A stretch of 64,000 nucleotides of DNA from Sporomusa silvacetica DSM 10669 (GCF_002257705.1 NZ_LSLK01000143.1:30906-94905), one strand, 5' to 3'. Positions 38,001 through 47,298 are shown, counted from the stretch's first letter. Made by a program: numbers and translations. The notes: a model not told the origin generated them from the letters alone.

Positions 38001-38032
38001 GAAAAATAAAAATGCACTAAAGATCTTAGTGC
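38001..38032 (-). terminator. Terminator or attenuator in the sigH leader
   Basis: GCACTAA (38014-38020) pairs with TTAGTGC (38026-38032); the minus strand then reads ATTTTTATTTTT. It lies between the promoter at 38062-38090 and sigH, so it would act on transcripts from that promoter as well as on read-through from yacP. Confidence 0.75.
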
Positions 38033-38061
38033 CGCAGCCTCGCCGCATGTCTGTCATATAG

Positions 38062-38090
38062 ATTATACTTGTTAGAACAAAGTTAGTCAA
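38062..38090 (-). promoter_or_regulatory. SigA-type promoter of sigH
   Basis: Minus strand TTGACT (38085-38090), 17 bases, TATAAT (38062-38067). The -35 box overlaps the last codons of yacP. Transcription would start near 38055, only about 25 bases before the terminator-like stem. Confidence 0.82.
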
Positions 38091-38601
38091 GCCCATCACG
38101 TCGCATAGCATCAAGGCGTTTCAAGATATCTGCTTCCAGGCGGCTGCCAACTTCATGACGGTCGCGTGCTACTATCTTTCGCGAAAGGCCAGCCGCGATT
38201 TCCTTTTTGACAGCGGCAATATCACTTTTTAGTTCCCTCGCCGATATCCGATAAGCTCCTGCTCCTAAAATAAACATTTGCTCGGCCCAGTCGGAGGTAA
38301 CAACATAGATTCTCTTATTGTGGCGGCCAAGGTCGTATACCATTTTTTCAATATAGCTGTCAGCTGTTTCGCCCTCTTTCGTATAAATCACCGTAAGCAC
38401 ACCAGTTCTACTTTGGCTGACACTTTTTTCTGTTGTCAAATGAGCATCAAATACTATTATTGTCCTAAATCTTTTATATGCGCCGTATTCACTGATTATA
38501 TCCACGAGTTTGTCACGGGCATATTCTAGATTATCTTTAATAGCAATAAGTTCAGGCCAAGCATTAATCACATTATAGCCGTCAACAATTAACAATTCCA
38601 T
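38083..38601 (-). CDS. yacP: NYN-domain ribonuclease YacP (Rae1 family)
   Basis: A 172-residue PIN/NYN nuclease. Rae1 of Bacillus cuts mRNA at the ribosomal A site. Conserved acidic residues are at Asp7 (LIVDGYNVINAW), Asp52 (IIVFDAH), Asp81 (ETADSYIE) and the C-terminal half has TSDWAEQ. It follows the VanW-like gene by 39 bases and overlaps the sigH promoter. Confidence 0.9.
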   Translation of the reverse strand: MELLIVDGYNVINAWPELIAIKDNLEYARDKLVDIISEYGAYKRFRTIIVFDAHLTTEKSVSQSRTGVLTVIYTKEGETADSYIEKMVYDLGRHNKRIYVVTSDWAEQMFILGAGAYRISARELKSDIAAVKKEIAAGLSRKIVARDRHEVGSRLEADILKRLDAMRRDGLD

Positions 38602-38640
38602 TGAGAGAAATTCTCCAATCTTATCTCCTGCAGATAGCGA

Positions 38641-39990
38641 CTACAGCTTCGATTGTGCCGCTTTAGGCTCTGGCCCAAACCGTATTAACGTATTATCTGG
38701 AGCATATTTGTCATGCGATACTACTTCACGTTGTAATTCTTTACCTGCGTTGTTACGTATGATGCGTACAACAGTTACTTCATACCCAGGCTTTCCCTGC
38801 CGTTCTACTTTATTTTCACCAGGCAGGAGTGCTAAGTCAGTTTCTTTTATAATAGCTGGCTGAATAACTTGCTGCTGGGTTGTAATAATATCAATACTTT
38901 TTTCAAGCATCCGCTGACCAAATATACCTACATTGAGCTTATTGCCTATAGTTTCGGCCATAATCATAACCGGAGCTGGACTGTCGTTAACAAATTTAAA
39001 ATCAAGTATATTGTACACAACAGTGGCATCCCGTCCCAGCGGTACGTAGGAAAGCGGTTTAGAATGATTAGTACGTTCAACAATAGCAAGTCCTGACAAG
39101 AGTACCGCATTATATAAGGTTGATGAAACCTGACACACACCCCCGCCTACTCCTGGTACAAACTCGCCATTAATTATCTCCATCGCTTCTTTGAATCCCT
39201 GCGATTTCTCCCGTGGTCCAACAGTATCATTATAAGAAAAAATTTGGCCGGGATACAGTAGTTTACCGGCAATCTTCTGCGCTGACAATTTTACATTGGC
39301 GGTCCGGTTAACATCATCAGTATTAAATTGGGTAGTATACATGGCCACAAGTTCTTTGATACCGTTTTTAGCAAGATCGCTGGCCGTAATTTCGGGATAA
39401 ACCGGAGTAACTGGCAAAGCAACTGTACTGGCATCAGTTCGATTAAGGGCAAGAAGTATTAATTCTTTTAGTTCAGTTACATTAAGTTCGCGCCCCTCTT
39501 CCTCTGGTACAACCCCTCCGGTCCACAGACTTAAGGTTGCGTTACAGGGCGGGCGGCTTACCTTCTCTTGCAGCTGTTCTGCTATGCTATCTAATTTATT
39601 CTCATTATACTTGATTTTTAGAGGAACAGAGTAGCCCTCAACCTCAGCATTATGAATTTTTTTCAACCTGGTCCATAGGGGACCTTCGCGTCCAAACAGC
39701 CATACGGCCTCAGCTGTTGCCTCTTCATCGATACTATAGTCAAGATTTTCAGGTTCGATACGAAATGTTGTCTCTTCATAAGAAAATAGAATGGGCCTGG
39801 TTTTCTGATCCTTTTGCCATGTGGCAAGCAGTTGCGCTACTTCCTCCCGGGTTTTTCCACCGACTTCGATATTAGCAATAGATACCCCCGCGTAAACGGT
39901 TTGGGAAAACAGAGGACGGGTCAGCCAAAAAACGGCGATCCCTGCGATACTTACCGTCACTGCCAGAATAATACCGGCCCAACGTTTCAT
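38641..39990 (-). CDS. VanW family protein (secreted, membrane-anchored)
   Basis: A 449-residue protein with one N-terminal membrane helix (about 6-24), a peptidoglycan-binding-like middle part and a VanW domain (TVGPREKSQGFKEAMEI, then GGGVCQVSSTLYNAVLLSGL around 285-304). The C terminus resembles a G5 domain (PGENKVERQGKPGYEVTVV). Clostridial homologues are often called YoaR. The function is unknown; a cell-wall role is inferred. Its ATG overlaps the rlmB stop (ATGA). Confidence 0.85.
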   Translation of the reverse strand: MKRWAGIILAVTVSIAGIAVFWLTRPLFSQTVYAGVSIANIEVGGKTREEVAQLLATWQKDQKTRPILFSYEETTFRIEPENLDYSIDEEATAEAVWLFGREGPLWTRLKKIHNAEVEGYSVPLKIKYNENKLDSIAEQLQEKVSRPPCNATLSLWTGGVVPEEEGRELNVTELKELILLALNRTDASTVALPVTPVYPEITASDLAKNGIKELVAMYTTQFNTDDVNRTANVKLSAQKIAGKLLYPGQIFSYNDTVGPREKSQGFKEAMEIINGEFVPGVGGGVCQVSSTLYNAVLLSGLAIVERTNHSKPLSYVPLGRDATVVYNILDFKFVNDSPAPVMIMAETIGNKLNVGIFGQRMLEKSIDIITTQQQVIQPAIIKETDLALLPGENKVERQGKPGYEVTVVRIIRNNAGKELQREVVSHDKYAPDNTLIRFGPEPKAAQSKL

Positions 39991-40739
39991 TTTCCGGTCA
40001 GCTCCCTTTGTCTTAGAACTTCATACAGCAGCAAGGAACAAGCGACAGAGGCATTTAGTGACGCGATCTGTCCGCGCATAGGAATCTTCACAATAAAATC
40101 ACAGGCCTCTTTGGTCAAGCGTCCCATTCCCTCTCCTTCATTGCCAACAACAATTACTACCGGACCTGTAAGATCGGCCTCATAATAATTTTTCGTACCA
40201 TCCATATCGGCCCCCACTACCCAAAGGCCCTGTTTCTTCAAGGCTTTTAGGGTCTGCGATACATTACCAATCCTGGCAACAGGTACATGCTCAACCGCTC
40301 CTGCAGATGTTTTCGCCACCGTTTGGGTAAGTGGACAACTACGCCGTTTAGGTATAAGTACACCGTGAACGCCACTGGCATCTGCTGTCCGTAATATGGC
40401 TCCAACATTATGTGGATCAGCAAGTTCGTCTAAAAGAACCAAAAATGGCGGTTCATTTTTTCCATAGGCAATCGACAAAATATCATCAACCTCAACATAA
40501 GCTACTGGTGCTGCCATAGCGACTACTCCTTGGTGACGCACTCCAGCTGACAGTTGATCAAGTTTAGCAACATCCACTTCTTGGATAATGAGTCCCAGTT
40601 CGCGGGCTTGACTAATAATCTCGCGAACCGACCCCTGGCGTTCACCTTTAGCAACAAGAATTTTATTTAGTGATCGCCCGGCTTTCAGCGCCTCAAGCAC
40701 ACTATTGCGTCCTACAATGATTTCTGCATCCTCAGACAT
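39987..40739 (-). CDS. rlmB: 23S rRNA 2'-O-methyltransferase RlmB family (SpoU)
   Basis: A SPOUT methyltransferase of 250 residues. The N-terminal domain is the L30e-like substrate-binding part (VGRNSVLEALKAGRSLNKILV); the C-terminal knot has LDELADPHNVGAILRTADASG, VVGNEGEGM and MRGQIASLNASVACSLLLYE, the three SpoU motifs. It is coupled to the VanW-like gene by a four-base overlap. In Bacillus it lies at the same place as yacO. Confidence 0.93.
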   Translation of the reverse strand: MSEDAEIIVGRNSVLEALKAGRSLNKILVAKGERQGSVREIISQARELGLIIQEVDVAKLDQLSAGVRHQGVVAMAAPVAYVEVDDILSIAYGKNEPPFLVLLDELADPHNVGAILRTADASGVHGVLIPKRRSCPLTQTVAKTSAGAVEHVPVARIGNVSQTLKALKKQGLWVVGADMDGTKNYYEADLTGPVVIVVGNEGEGMGRLTKEACDFIVKIPMRGQIASLNASVACSLLLYEVLRQRELTGK

Positions 40740-40794
40740 GAGATTCGCTCCTTCGGCTTATGCCTCATTTTTTACAGGTTCTATTATTATTATG

Positions 40795-40828
40795 AAAAAA
40801 CGGCAGAATATAATCCTGCCGTTTTTTT
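40795..40828 (-). terminator. Bidirectional intrinsic terminator
   Basis: AAAAAACGGCAG (40795-40806) with CTGCCG-TTTTTTT (40816-40828) around a nine-base loop. It ends the HD-GYP gene on the minus strand. Confidence 0.9.
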
Positions 40829-40857
40829 AGGAGTCTTGCGGGTGTATGCCGCGATTT

Positions 40858-41913
40858 TCAGGAAACATCAGCAATATAAATAGCAGGGTTAGCTTCCATA
40901 TCAATCGTTAGTGTTTGATTGACACGCTCACCGGACTCATTTTTAGTTATCTTAAGAATGGGTTTAGTCCTTAACTCGTCAGCATAATCATTAACAATGC
41001 CTACTACTTGATTATTCAATCGGACAATGGCCCCCAACGGATAAATAGCCACATTACTAACCAAAACCCGAATAAGTTCAGGGTTAAAGTATGCGGCTCC
41101 GGCTTTCTCAATAATCGCCAAAGCATCGTAGACAGATAACGCTTTACGGTAGGAGGTATTCGCCGTCATGGAAGAATATACATCTGCCAATGCTGCAATT
41201 TGCGCAAACTCATGGATATTGTCGTCTTTTGCACCCCGTGGATAACCACTGCCATCAAAGCGCTCATGATGCTGCAAAGCACAATTGGCTGCAGCTAAAC
41301 TTATTTCAGAATTACGATGAAGTATTTCATGGCCTTTCTCTGTATGCTGCTTTACAATAGCCATCTCCTCCGGGGTTAAGGTACCCGGCTTATTAAGTAT
41401 ATCCCGGGAAATTGTAATCATCCCCACATCCCGCAGCAAAGCCCCCAATCCCAAATCTCGTAGCCGCATGCCTTCTATACCACAGCCAATCCCAATCATC
41501 ATGGCAAAGAAGTACCCACAAACAGCATGTTTAAACATATAATCATTACAATTCTGCATTGCAGTAAATAAAGGCTGCAGCTCCTTATGCATGCAACACT
41601 CGTCCAAGAGTGTCATTACCCGGCCTTTTATGTGTTCGATTTGAACATATTTACCTACCCGTATTTCATCAAGCGCCCAATGGGATGCTAACACAAATTC
41701 ACTTTTGGCATTTTGAGCTACCGTATCATTCTCATCAATTAATTGTGGTTCTCCTTGCACATAAATATACTTAACATCCAACTGCGCAATTTTGGAAATA
41801 TGAAATTCACTAAGTTCTACACCGCTATTTATTATTACCTGACCATTAATCCCATATATTGGCTGAGCCAATATCATCCCAGCACCAATATTTCCCTGAA
41901 GTACGCGTTGCAC
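40858..41913 (-). CDS. Degenerate HD-GYP domain protein
   Basis: A 351-residue protein with an N-terminal domain of about 110 residues of unknown type and a C-terminal HD-GYP domain, usually a cyclic di-GMP phosphodiesterase. The GYP loop is intact (HHERFDGSGYP, 215-225), and HTEKGHEIL and ADVYSSMTANTSYRKA follow the family. The HD dyad is not: the usual LLHDIG reads LLRDVG (Arg161-Asp162, codon CGG). Metal binding and catalysis may be lost or altered, so a sensor role is possible. Confidence 0.88.
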   Translation of the reverse strand: MQRVLQGNIGAGMILAQPIYGINGQVIINSGVELSEFHISKIAQLDVKYIYVQGEPQLIDENDTVAQNAKSEFVLASHWALDEIRVGKYVQIEHIKGRVMTLLDECCMHKELQPLFTAMQNCNDYMFKHAVCGYFFAMMIGIGCGIEGMRLRDLGLGALLRDVGMITISRDILNKPGTLTPEEMAIVKQHTEKGHEILHRNSEISLAAANCALQHHERFDGSGYPRGAKDDNIHEFAQIAALADVYSSMTANTSYRKALSVYDALAIIEKAGAAYFNPELIRVLVSNVAIYPLGAIVRLNNQVVGIVNDYADELRTKPILKITKNESGERVNQTLTIDMEANPAIYIADVS

Positions 41914-41997
41914 AGCAAATTCCCTCCACCATATTTAACTTATTGTTTAAACTAATTCGTTGTATATGTATGCACTTCTCTCTTTATGTTGTTCTTT

Positions 41998-42678
41998 CTA
42001 CTTATTTGCGCTAATTCCTGCCAAACGGCCACAGGACATTTCGCCTTCAGGACAATATCCAAGCGCAACGCATGCAGGCCCTGCTTTAGTAAATAAGCGC
42101 GGCGCCACAGCTTGCACCTCTCTGAGCATGGCATTAGCCAAATTGCGAATTTCCCACTGGGCTCGCTGGCAACAACGTTTTTCGAAAAAATGCAAGAGGG
42201 AACGTGCATTCATGGTTACAACAATTTTGGTTTCGGTAGCATTAGCTAGTACATAGCGGGCATCTTCCTGATGTACGCCCAGTCCCAGCAGCTCATCATA
42301 GATTTGTTGAACTTGGTTCATAAGTGTATCATATTTAGCTTTGGCTTCAGGCTTAACAGCAATGCTTGGTGGAACAATATACTCAAAACCGTGTTCGGCA
42401 ACATAGCGTTGGGACTGTTGGGAATAAGAGGCAATGCGGTGACGGACAAGTTGATGGGTCAACACCCGAGAAATTCCTTCGATCGCAAAGGTGAAGCTAA
42501 CATGCTCGAATGTCGATAAGTGTCCCATATTACTTAGTTTTTTAATTAGCTTGTCTATTTGCGCCTCAGACATACTCTGCTCTAATTCTTCCGCACCAGC
42601 AGCTGAATAACAAAGACGTGCTGACATAGCCACCGCCCGTTCCGGTTCCGGCGTATATTTAATTAATTTTATTTTCAT
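41998..42678 (-). CDS. thyX: Flavin-dependent thymidylate synthase
   Basis: Makes dTMP from dUMP using FAD and methylene-tetrahydrofolate. The 226-residue chain has the ThyX signature RHRIASYSQQSQRY. No thyA is in the window. It follows mrnC by 21 bases and is part of the cysE-cysS-mrnC-thyX group. The C terminus has a cysteine-containing patch (GYCPEGEMSCGRLA). Confidence 0.94.
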   Translation of the reverse strand: MKIKLIKYTPEPERAVAMSARLCYSAAGAEELEQSMSEAQIDKLIKKLSNMGHLSTFEHVSFTFAIEGISRVLTHQLVRHRIASYSQQSQRYVAEHGFEYIVPPSIAVKPEAKAKYDTLMNQVQQIYDELLGLGVHQEDARYVLANATETKIVVTMNARSLLHFFEKRCCQRAQWEIRNLANAMLREVQAVAPRLFTKAGPACVALGYCPEGEMSCGRLAGISANK

Positions 42679-42699
42679 GACGGCAACTCTCCCTTTTTG

Positions 42700-43197
42700 T
42701 TATTTTGGGGAAATGTTTGTCATTTCCCGGGAAATAACATCAAACGCCTTGTCCACAATTTCCGACAATCTATCTTGCTTCTTTTGCAAGTATAGATAAC
42801 CAATGAGTGCTTCAAAACCAGTCGCTGCACGGTATTCAGCAATAGACGCGCTTTTGGGCACAGTTGATTTAGCATTGCGCCCCCTCCGCACAATATCTGT
42901 CTCTGCAGGCAAAAGCTCAGCTTCCAGAGCTCTAACTGCTTTGGACTGCATCACAGCAGAGACAATCTTAGCATCAAAATCATGAAGCACTCTTACTTTG
43001 TTTTGCTCATAACCGAGCAAACGGGTACGTACATATAGGGTAAAATATGCATCACCAATATAGGCCAACACCAAAGCTGGCAGTCGTTCAATTGGAATGT
43101 CCTTATATTTAGCCGGAGAAAGTTCGCCAGTTTCATCTACGGCAAAAAAGTTTTCTACTAGCTTTTGATAGTGGTCAAAGTTCACTGTCTTTTCCAC
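42700..43197 (-). CDS. mrnC: Mini-ribonuclease III
   Basis: A dimeric RNase III without a double-stranded-RNA-binding domain; in Bacillus it matures 23S rRNA. The 165-residue protein has the RNase III motif PALVLAYIGDAYFTLYVRTRLL, with the catalytic Asp (IGDA), and EALIGYLYL. The GTG at 43197 lies inside the end of cysS (a 16-base overlap); a second GTG four codons later is an alternative start. Confidence 0.93.
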   Translation of the reverse strand: MEKTVNFDHYQKLVENFFAVDETGELSPAKYKDIPIERLPALVLAYIGDAYFTLYVRTRLLGYEQNKVRVLHDFDAKIVSAVMQSKAVRALEAELLPAETDIVRRGRNAKSTVPKSASIAEYRAATGFEALIGYLYLQKKQDRLSEIVDKAFDVISREMTNISPK

Positions 43198-44624
43198 CTT
43201 ACCCCTTGCGGTGAGTCTTCGAGGACAATACCATTTGCCGCCAATTTATCCCGGATTTGGTCAGCTGTCGTCCAATCCTTTTTCTTGCGGGCTTCCTGTC
43301 TTATCTCAATAATGATATTCATTAACTCATTTACCAACTCGGCATTAGCATCCTGCGTAACAGCATCAGTGTCGTTTAATATACCCAGTACCTCCGCCAT
43401 CTGCCCATAGGCCTTGTCAGCCTGCTGTAGAACATCAGCGTCCGCCTCTGCTTTGCCACCAGTAACTTTGCTGTGGTAGATATTAATCTCTTTTGCCAGA
43501 CCAAACATGGTGCCAATCGCCAACGCTGTATTAAAATCATCATCCATAGCAGCCTTGAATTCAGCCGTAGCTTGAGCAGCCGCCTGCGAAAGCGCCGCTG
43601 ACTCTTCACCACCATTTGCCGCCGGCAAGGTTTTTAGCTGCCGCAAGTTCGCCTCAGCAGTTTTTAGCCTTTCTAAACTGCGTGCGGCCTCCTGCAAACG
43701 TTCATCACTAAAATCCAAGGGACTCCGGTAATGGGTTGACAAAATAAAAAATCGTAAAATTTCCGGACGAAAGTGCTCTAATATATCAATTACTAAGAAA
43801 AAGTTCCCTAGTGATTTGCTCATTTTTTCTTCATTAATTGTTATAAATCCATTGTGCAGCCAATATCGTACAAAAGGTTCTATACCCGTAAAGGCTTCTG
43901 ATTGGGCAATTTCATTTTCATGATGTGGAAATACCAAATCACTACCGCCCCCGTGAAAGTCGAAGCTGGCACCCAGATATTTATATGACATCACGGAGCA
44001 TTCAATATGCCACCCTGGCCTTCCCTGACCCCAAGGGCTCTCCCAAGACGGTTCACCCGGCTTAGCACTTTTCCATAAAGCAAAGTCCATGGGATGTTTT
44101 TTTCGTTCATCTACATCAACCCTTGCGCCAGCCTTCATATCTTCGAGGTTTCGTCCACTCAATTTGCCGTAGCCTTGAAAGGCTTCGACACTGTAATAAA
44201 CATCACCGCCCGTCTCATAGGCAAAACCCTTGTCAATAAGGGTTTTAACCATAGTCACAATCTCGGGAATATGTTGAGAAACTTTAGGATATACGTGGGC
44301 ATGACGGATATTTAGCTTATCCATAACCTCAAAATAAGAGGCAATATACCTGTTGGCGATTACATCCCAGGTAACCTTTTCTCCATTAGCTGTATTAATG
44401 ATTTTGTCATCAATATCGGTAAAGTTTTGAATATGATAAACCTCATAGCCTGAGTACTCAAGATACCGGCGGATGACATCCCAGGTAATAAACGGTCGAG
44501 CATTGCCAATGTGTGGGTGATTATAAGGAGTGACACCGCAAACATACATTTTAACTTTTCCCGGCGTTATTGGTACAAATTCTTCTTTTTGCTTTGTCAG
44601 GGTATTATACACTTTAAGACTCAT
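43182..44624 (-). CDS. cysS: Cysteinyl-tRNA synthetase
   Basis: Class I synthetase of 480 residues. The HIGH motif is present as HPHIGN near residues 36-41, with zinc-binding Cys29 (YVCGVTPYN). EEKMSKSLGNF is the KMSKS loop, near 264. It overlaps cysE by 11 bases upstream and mrnC by 16 downstream, so the three are translationally linked and share the T-box leader. Confidence 0.97.
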   Translation of the reverse strand: MSLKVYNTLTKQKEEFVPITPGKVKMYVCGVTPYNHPHIGNARPFITWDVIRRYLEYSGYEVYHIQNFTDIDDKIINTANGEKVTWDVIANRYIASYFEVMDKLNIRHAHVYPKVSQHIPEIVTMVKTLIDKGFAYETGGDVYYSVEAFQGYGKLSGRNLEDMKAGARVDVDERKKHPMDFALWKSAKPGEPSWESPWGQGRPGWHIECSVMSYKYLGASFDFHGGGSDLVFPHHENEIAQSEAFTGIEPFVRYWLHNGFITINEEKMSKSLGNFFLVIDILEHFRPEILRFFILSTHYRSPLDFSDERLQEAARSLERLKTAEANLRQLKTLPAANGGEESAALSQAAAQATAEFKAAMDDDFNTALAIGTMFGLAKEINIYHSKVTGGKAEADADVLQQADKAYGQMAEVLGILNDTDAVTQDANAELVNELMNIIIEIRQEARKKKDWTTADQIRDKLAANGIVLEDSPQGVRWKRQ

Positions 44625-45291
44625 GCTTTTTTAACTCCTTTTCCAAGTGTCCGATACGTGCTTCCATTCTCATTATATTGCGTTGCATACAGTTCATCAT
44701 TTCTACAACCGGATCAGGCAAATCATCATGTTCCAGATCAATCCCGTCCAAATCGGGGCGGCCTTTTATTTTTACGCCGTCATGCCAAACAACCCTACCA
44801 GGTATGCCAACAACAGTAGAATTAGGCGGAACCTCACGCAGTACAACCGAACCGGCCCCAATTTTCGAATTGTCACCAACATTGAATGAGCCTAACACTT
44901 TAGCGCCGCTGGCCACAACAACATTGTTACCAATAGTTGGATGACGCTTGCCTTTTTCCTTACCAGTACCACCTAATGTTACACCTTGATACAAGGTAAC
45001 ATTATTGCCAATGATACAGGTCTCACCAATAACCACACCGGTCGCATGATCAATAAACAGCCCCTCGCCAATTGTGGCTCCTGGGTGCACATCCACACCG
45101 GTTAACAAGCGGTTAAAATAGCAAATCATTCGTGGCAATAATACCCAGCCGCGTTTAAACAAATAATTAGATATACGATACAGCCAGATGGCATGCAGCC
45201 CCGGGTAGCATAACAATACTTCAAGCACACTCTTTGCTGCTGGGTCACGGTCAAACACTACGCTAATGTCCTTTTTAATCCGGGTAAACAT
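44614..45291 (-). CDS. cysE: Serine O-acetyltransferase
   Basis: Makes O-acetylserine, the precursor of cysteine. The 225-residue enzyme has an N-terminal helical part and a left-handed beta helix (DHATGVVIGETCIIGNNV; GTGKEKGKRHPTIGNN). It is the first gene after the T-box leader, so its expression should answer to uncharged tRNA-Cys. Confidence 0.95.
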   Translation of the reverse strand: MFTRIKKDISVVFDRDPAAKSVLEVLLCYPGLHAIWLYRISNYLFKRGWVLLPRMICYFNRLLTGVDVHPGATIGEGLFIDHATGVVIGETCIIGNNVTLYQGVTLGGTGKEKGKRHPTIGNNVVVASGAKVLGSFNVGDNSKIGAGSVVLREVPPNSTVVGIPGRVVWHDGVKIKGRPDLDGIDLEHDDLPDPVVEMMNCMQRNIMRMEARIGHLEKELKKHES

Positions 45292-45409
45292 ATTATTCCC
45301 TCCCTAGCTTAATTTAGAACATAGAAAACATGGCTTTCGACGAACCTTTGGCGAAAAGTGGTAACTGATGTTGCCCTTATCCTTAAAATTATACTTTCTC
45401 TTAGGGAAA

Positions 45410-45640
45410 TATAAAGCCACCGTCTCTATACAGAGACGGTGGCCCGTGGTTCCACTCTGCTTGGGCATGATACCCCTGCTTAATACTGATAACGGCAGTG
45501 ACCGGGATGGCCTACTTATCTTTCAGCCCACCTGCTACCAGATGCATTTCAGCGAAACCTTTCCCAGCACTGCTTACAGCCGGTGACAGTGCCTCTCTAA
45601 GGGGGGTAAACGCTTACTTCTTCTGGTCCTCGCATTTTAC
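45410..45640 (-). promoter_or_regulatory. T-box riboswitch of the cysE-cysS operon
   Basis: The minus strand carries the T-box sequence AGAGTGGAACCACG (about 45445-45458), followed by a terminator stem CCACCGTCTCT/AGAGACGGTGG (45417-45442) and a T-rich tail. The upstream stem I region spans about 45500-45640. A UGC (45544-45546) is a candidate cysteine specifier. It lies 119 bases before cysE. Confidence 0.9.
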
Positions 45641-45664
45641 GTATACAAATAAGTTTATAAATAA

Positions 45665-45694
45665 ATTATACTAATGCCAGCTTGACCATGTCAA
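45665..45694 (-). promoter_or_regulatory. Promoter of the cysE operon
   Basis: Minus strand TTGACA (45689-45694), 18 bases, TATAAT (45665-45670). It sits just upstream of the T-box and overlaps an 8-3-8 palindrome at 45679-45697. Confidence 0.85.
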
Positions 45695-45697
45695 GCT
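45679..45697. promoter_or_regulatory. Perfect operator-like palindrome over the -35 box
   Basis: AGCTTGAC (45679-45686), CAT, GTCAAGCT (45690-45697). The right arm includes the -35 hexamer of the cysE promoter, the usual place for a repressor. The binding protein is unknown. Confidence 0.6.
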
Positions 45698-45788
45698 AAC
45701 ATTCATTGCAATGCAATAAATTAACCAGCTGCCCCATACTGACCTAATGGTTCGGTCAATACACGCGCCTGTACAAAATCCCCCGTAC

Positions 45789-47249
45789 TTAAATCTTAGC
45801 GATCAGGCAATCCATTCTCGCCAAAGTACGCTCTTTACCAATCAGCGGAATAAGATTAATCAGCTCTAGCCCATGCATTTTACCTGTTATAGCAATCCGG
45901 ACAGGCATATATACCTTTTTGCCACCCAGTTTTAACTCTTTGGTAATGCTTTTTAATATGGCCTGAACGGCCGCCGGTTCTACTGGATCTAACGCAGTCA
46001 GCTTGGTTTTAAAGGCCTCCATAACTTTGGGAATATCAGCGTCTTTCATAATCTCATGCGCCTCTTCATTCTCAAAGTTGATATCATCATTAAAGAAAAC
46101 ACCAATATGTTCTGTAATTTGGGCCGCATAGCTGATATAGCCTTGAAGCTCAGCCACCACCTTTACCAACCACTCCCGCTGCTTAGTCGCCAACTCTTCC
46201 CCAATAAAACCAGCTTCCCGGAGATGCGGCAAAGCTAGCTCTGTAATAAGTTCGGGGCTGGCTTGCTTGATATAATGAGCGTTTATGTAGTTAAGCTTGT
46301 CTACATCAAACACAGCTGGATTCTTAGCTACCCGTTCCATGGAAAATGCCTGAATCAGTTCTTCCTGGTTGAATATTTCTTCTTCTCCGGCAGGTGCCCA
46401 GCCTAAAAGAGCTAAGAAATTGACAATTCCTTCAGGCAAATAACCCAAGTTTTTATATTGTTCGACTGAGGTCGCACCATGACGCTTACTCATCTTGGTA
46501 CGATCTTTACCGAGGATAAGAGAAATGTGTCCAAACTGGGGCAGTGGCAGACCAAGCGCCTGATATAGCAATACCTGGCGGGGTGTATTAGATAAATGTT
46601 CTTCTGCCCGAATAACATGGGTTATTTTCATCAGTGCGTCATCAAGCACCACAGCATAGTTATATACGGGAATACCGTCCGACTTCACAATAACAAAGTC
46701 GCCCACACCATTTGATTCAAAACTTACCGTTTCCCGCACCATGTCTTTAAAAACAATTTGCTGATTTTCCGGTACGCGAAAACGTACAGTAGGTTTGCGG
46801 CCCTCGGCGATAAACCGCTCACGGTCAGCCGGACTCAAGTCACGACAACGTCCGGTATAGTGGGGGTTTTCACCATTATCCATTTGCCGCTGACGCTCAG
46901 CATCAAGCTCTTCTTCGCTGCAGTAGCAGTAATAGGCCTGTCCGCTAGCCAGCAATTTTTGCGTATATTGGCGATAAATATCAAGACGCTCGGTCTGACG
47001 GTAAGGACCATATTCGCCACCCATATCAATTCCCTCGTCCCATTCAATTCCCAGCCAGCGCAAAGAAGCCTTGATATTTTCTTCTGATTCCCTGGTCGAA
47101 CGTTCTAAGTCAGTATCTTCAATCCTCAGAATTAGCTTACCACCCTCTTTGCGGGCCAGCAGCCAATTAAACAGTGCAGACCGTGCTCCACCGATGTGAA
47201 ACGGTCCGGTCGGGCTGGGAGCAAATCGTACTCTAAGTTCCTGTTTCAT
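45789..47249 (-). CDS. gltX: Glutamyl-tRNA synthetase
   Basis: Class I synthetase of 486 residues. HIGH motif as PSPTGPFHIGGA (11-22), KMSKR as TKMSKRHGATSVEQY near 252. The zinc region CYCSEEELDAERQRQ is present. In the absence of glutaminyl-tRNA synthetase it could also charge tRNA-Gln; that gene is not in this window. It has its own probable promoter at 47299-47327. Confidence 0.97.
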   Translation of the reverse strand: MKQELRVRFAPSPTGPFHIGGARSALFNWLLARKEGGKLILRIEDTDLERSTRESEENIKASLRWLGIEWDEGIDMGGEYGPYRQTERLDIYRQYTQKLLASGQAYYCYCSEEELDAERQRQMDNGENPHYTGRCRDLSPADRERFIAEGRKPTVRFRVPENQQIVFKDMVRETVSFESNGVGDFVIVKSDGIPVYNYAVVLDDALMKITHVIRAEEHLSNTPRQVLLYQALGLPLPQFGHISLILGKDRTKMSKRHGATSVEQYKNLGYLPEGIVNFLALLGWAPAGEEEIFNQEELIQAFSMERVAKNPAVFDVDKLNYINAHYIKQASPELITELALPHLREAGFIGEELATKQREWLVKVVAELQGYISYAAQITEHIGVFFNDDINFENEEAHEIMKDADIPKVMEAFKTKLTALDPVEPAAVQAILKSITKELKLGGKKVYMPVRIAITGKMHGLELINLIPLIGKERTLARMDCLIAKI

Positions 47250-47298
47250 TTATATGTACCCCTTCCATGTACTTGAAGTAGCAGTAGTAGTGTCAATC

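Noticed and set aside
41952..42209. 85-residue minus-strand frame within thyX
   Set aside because: An alternative frame of thyX with no own start signal.
45368..45586. Plus-strand 72-residue frame upstream of cysE
   Set aside because: It is the complement of the T-box leader.
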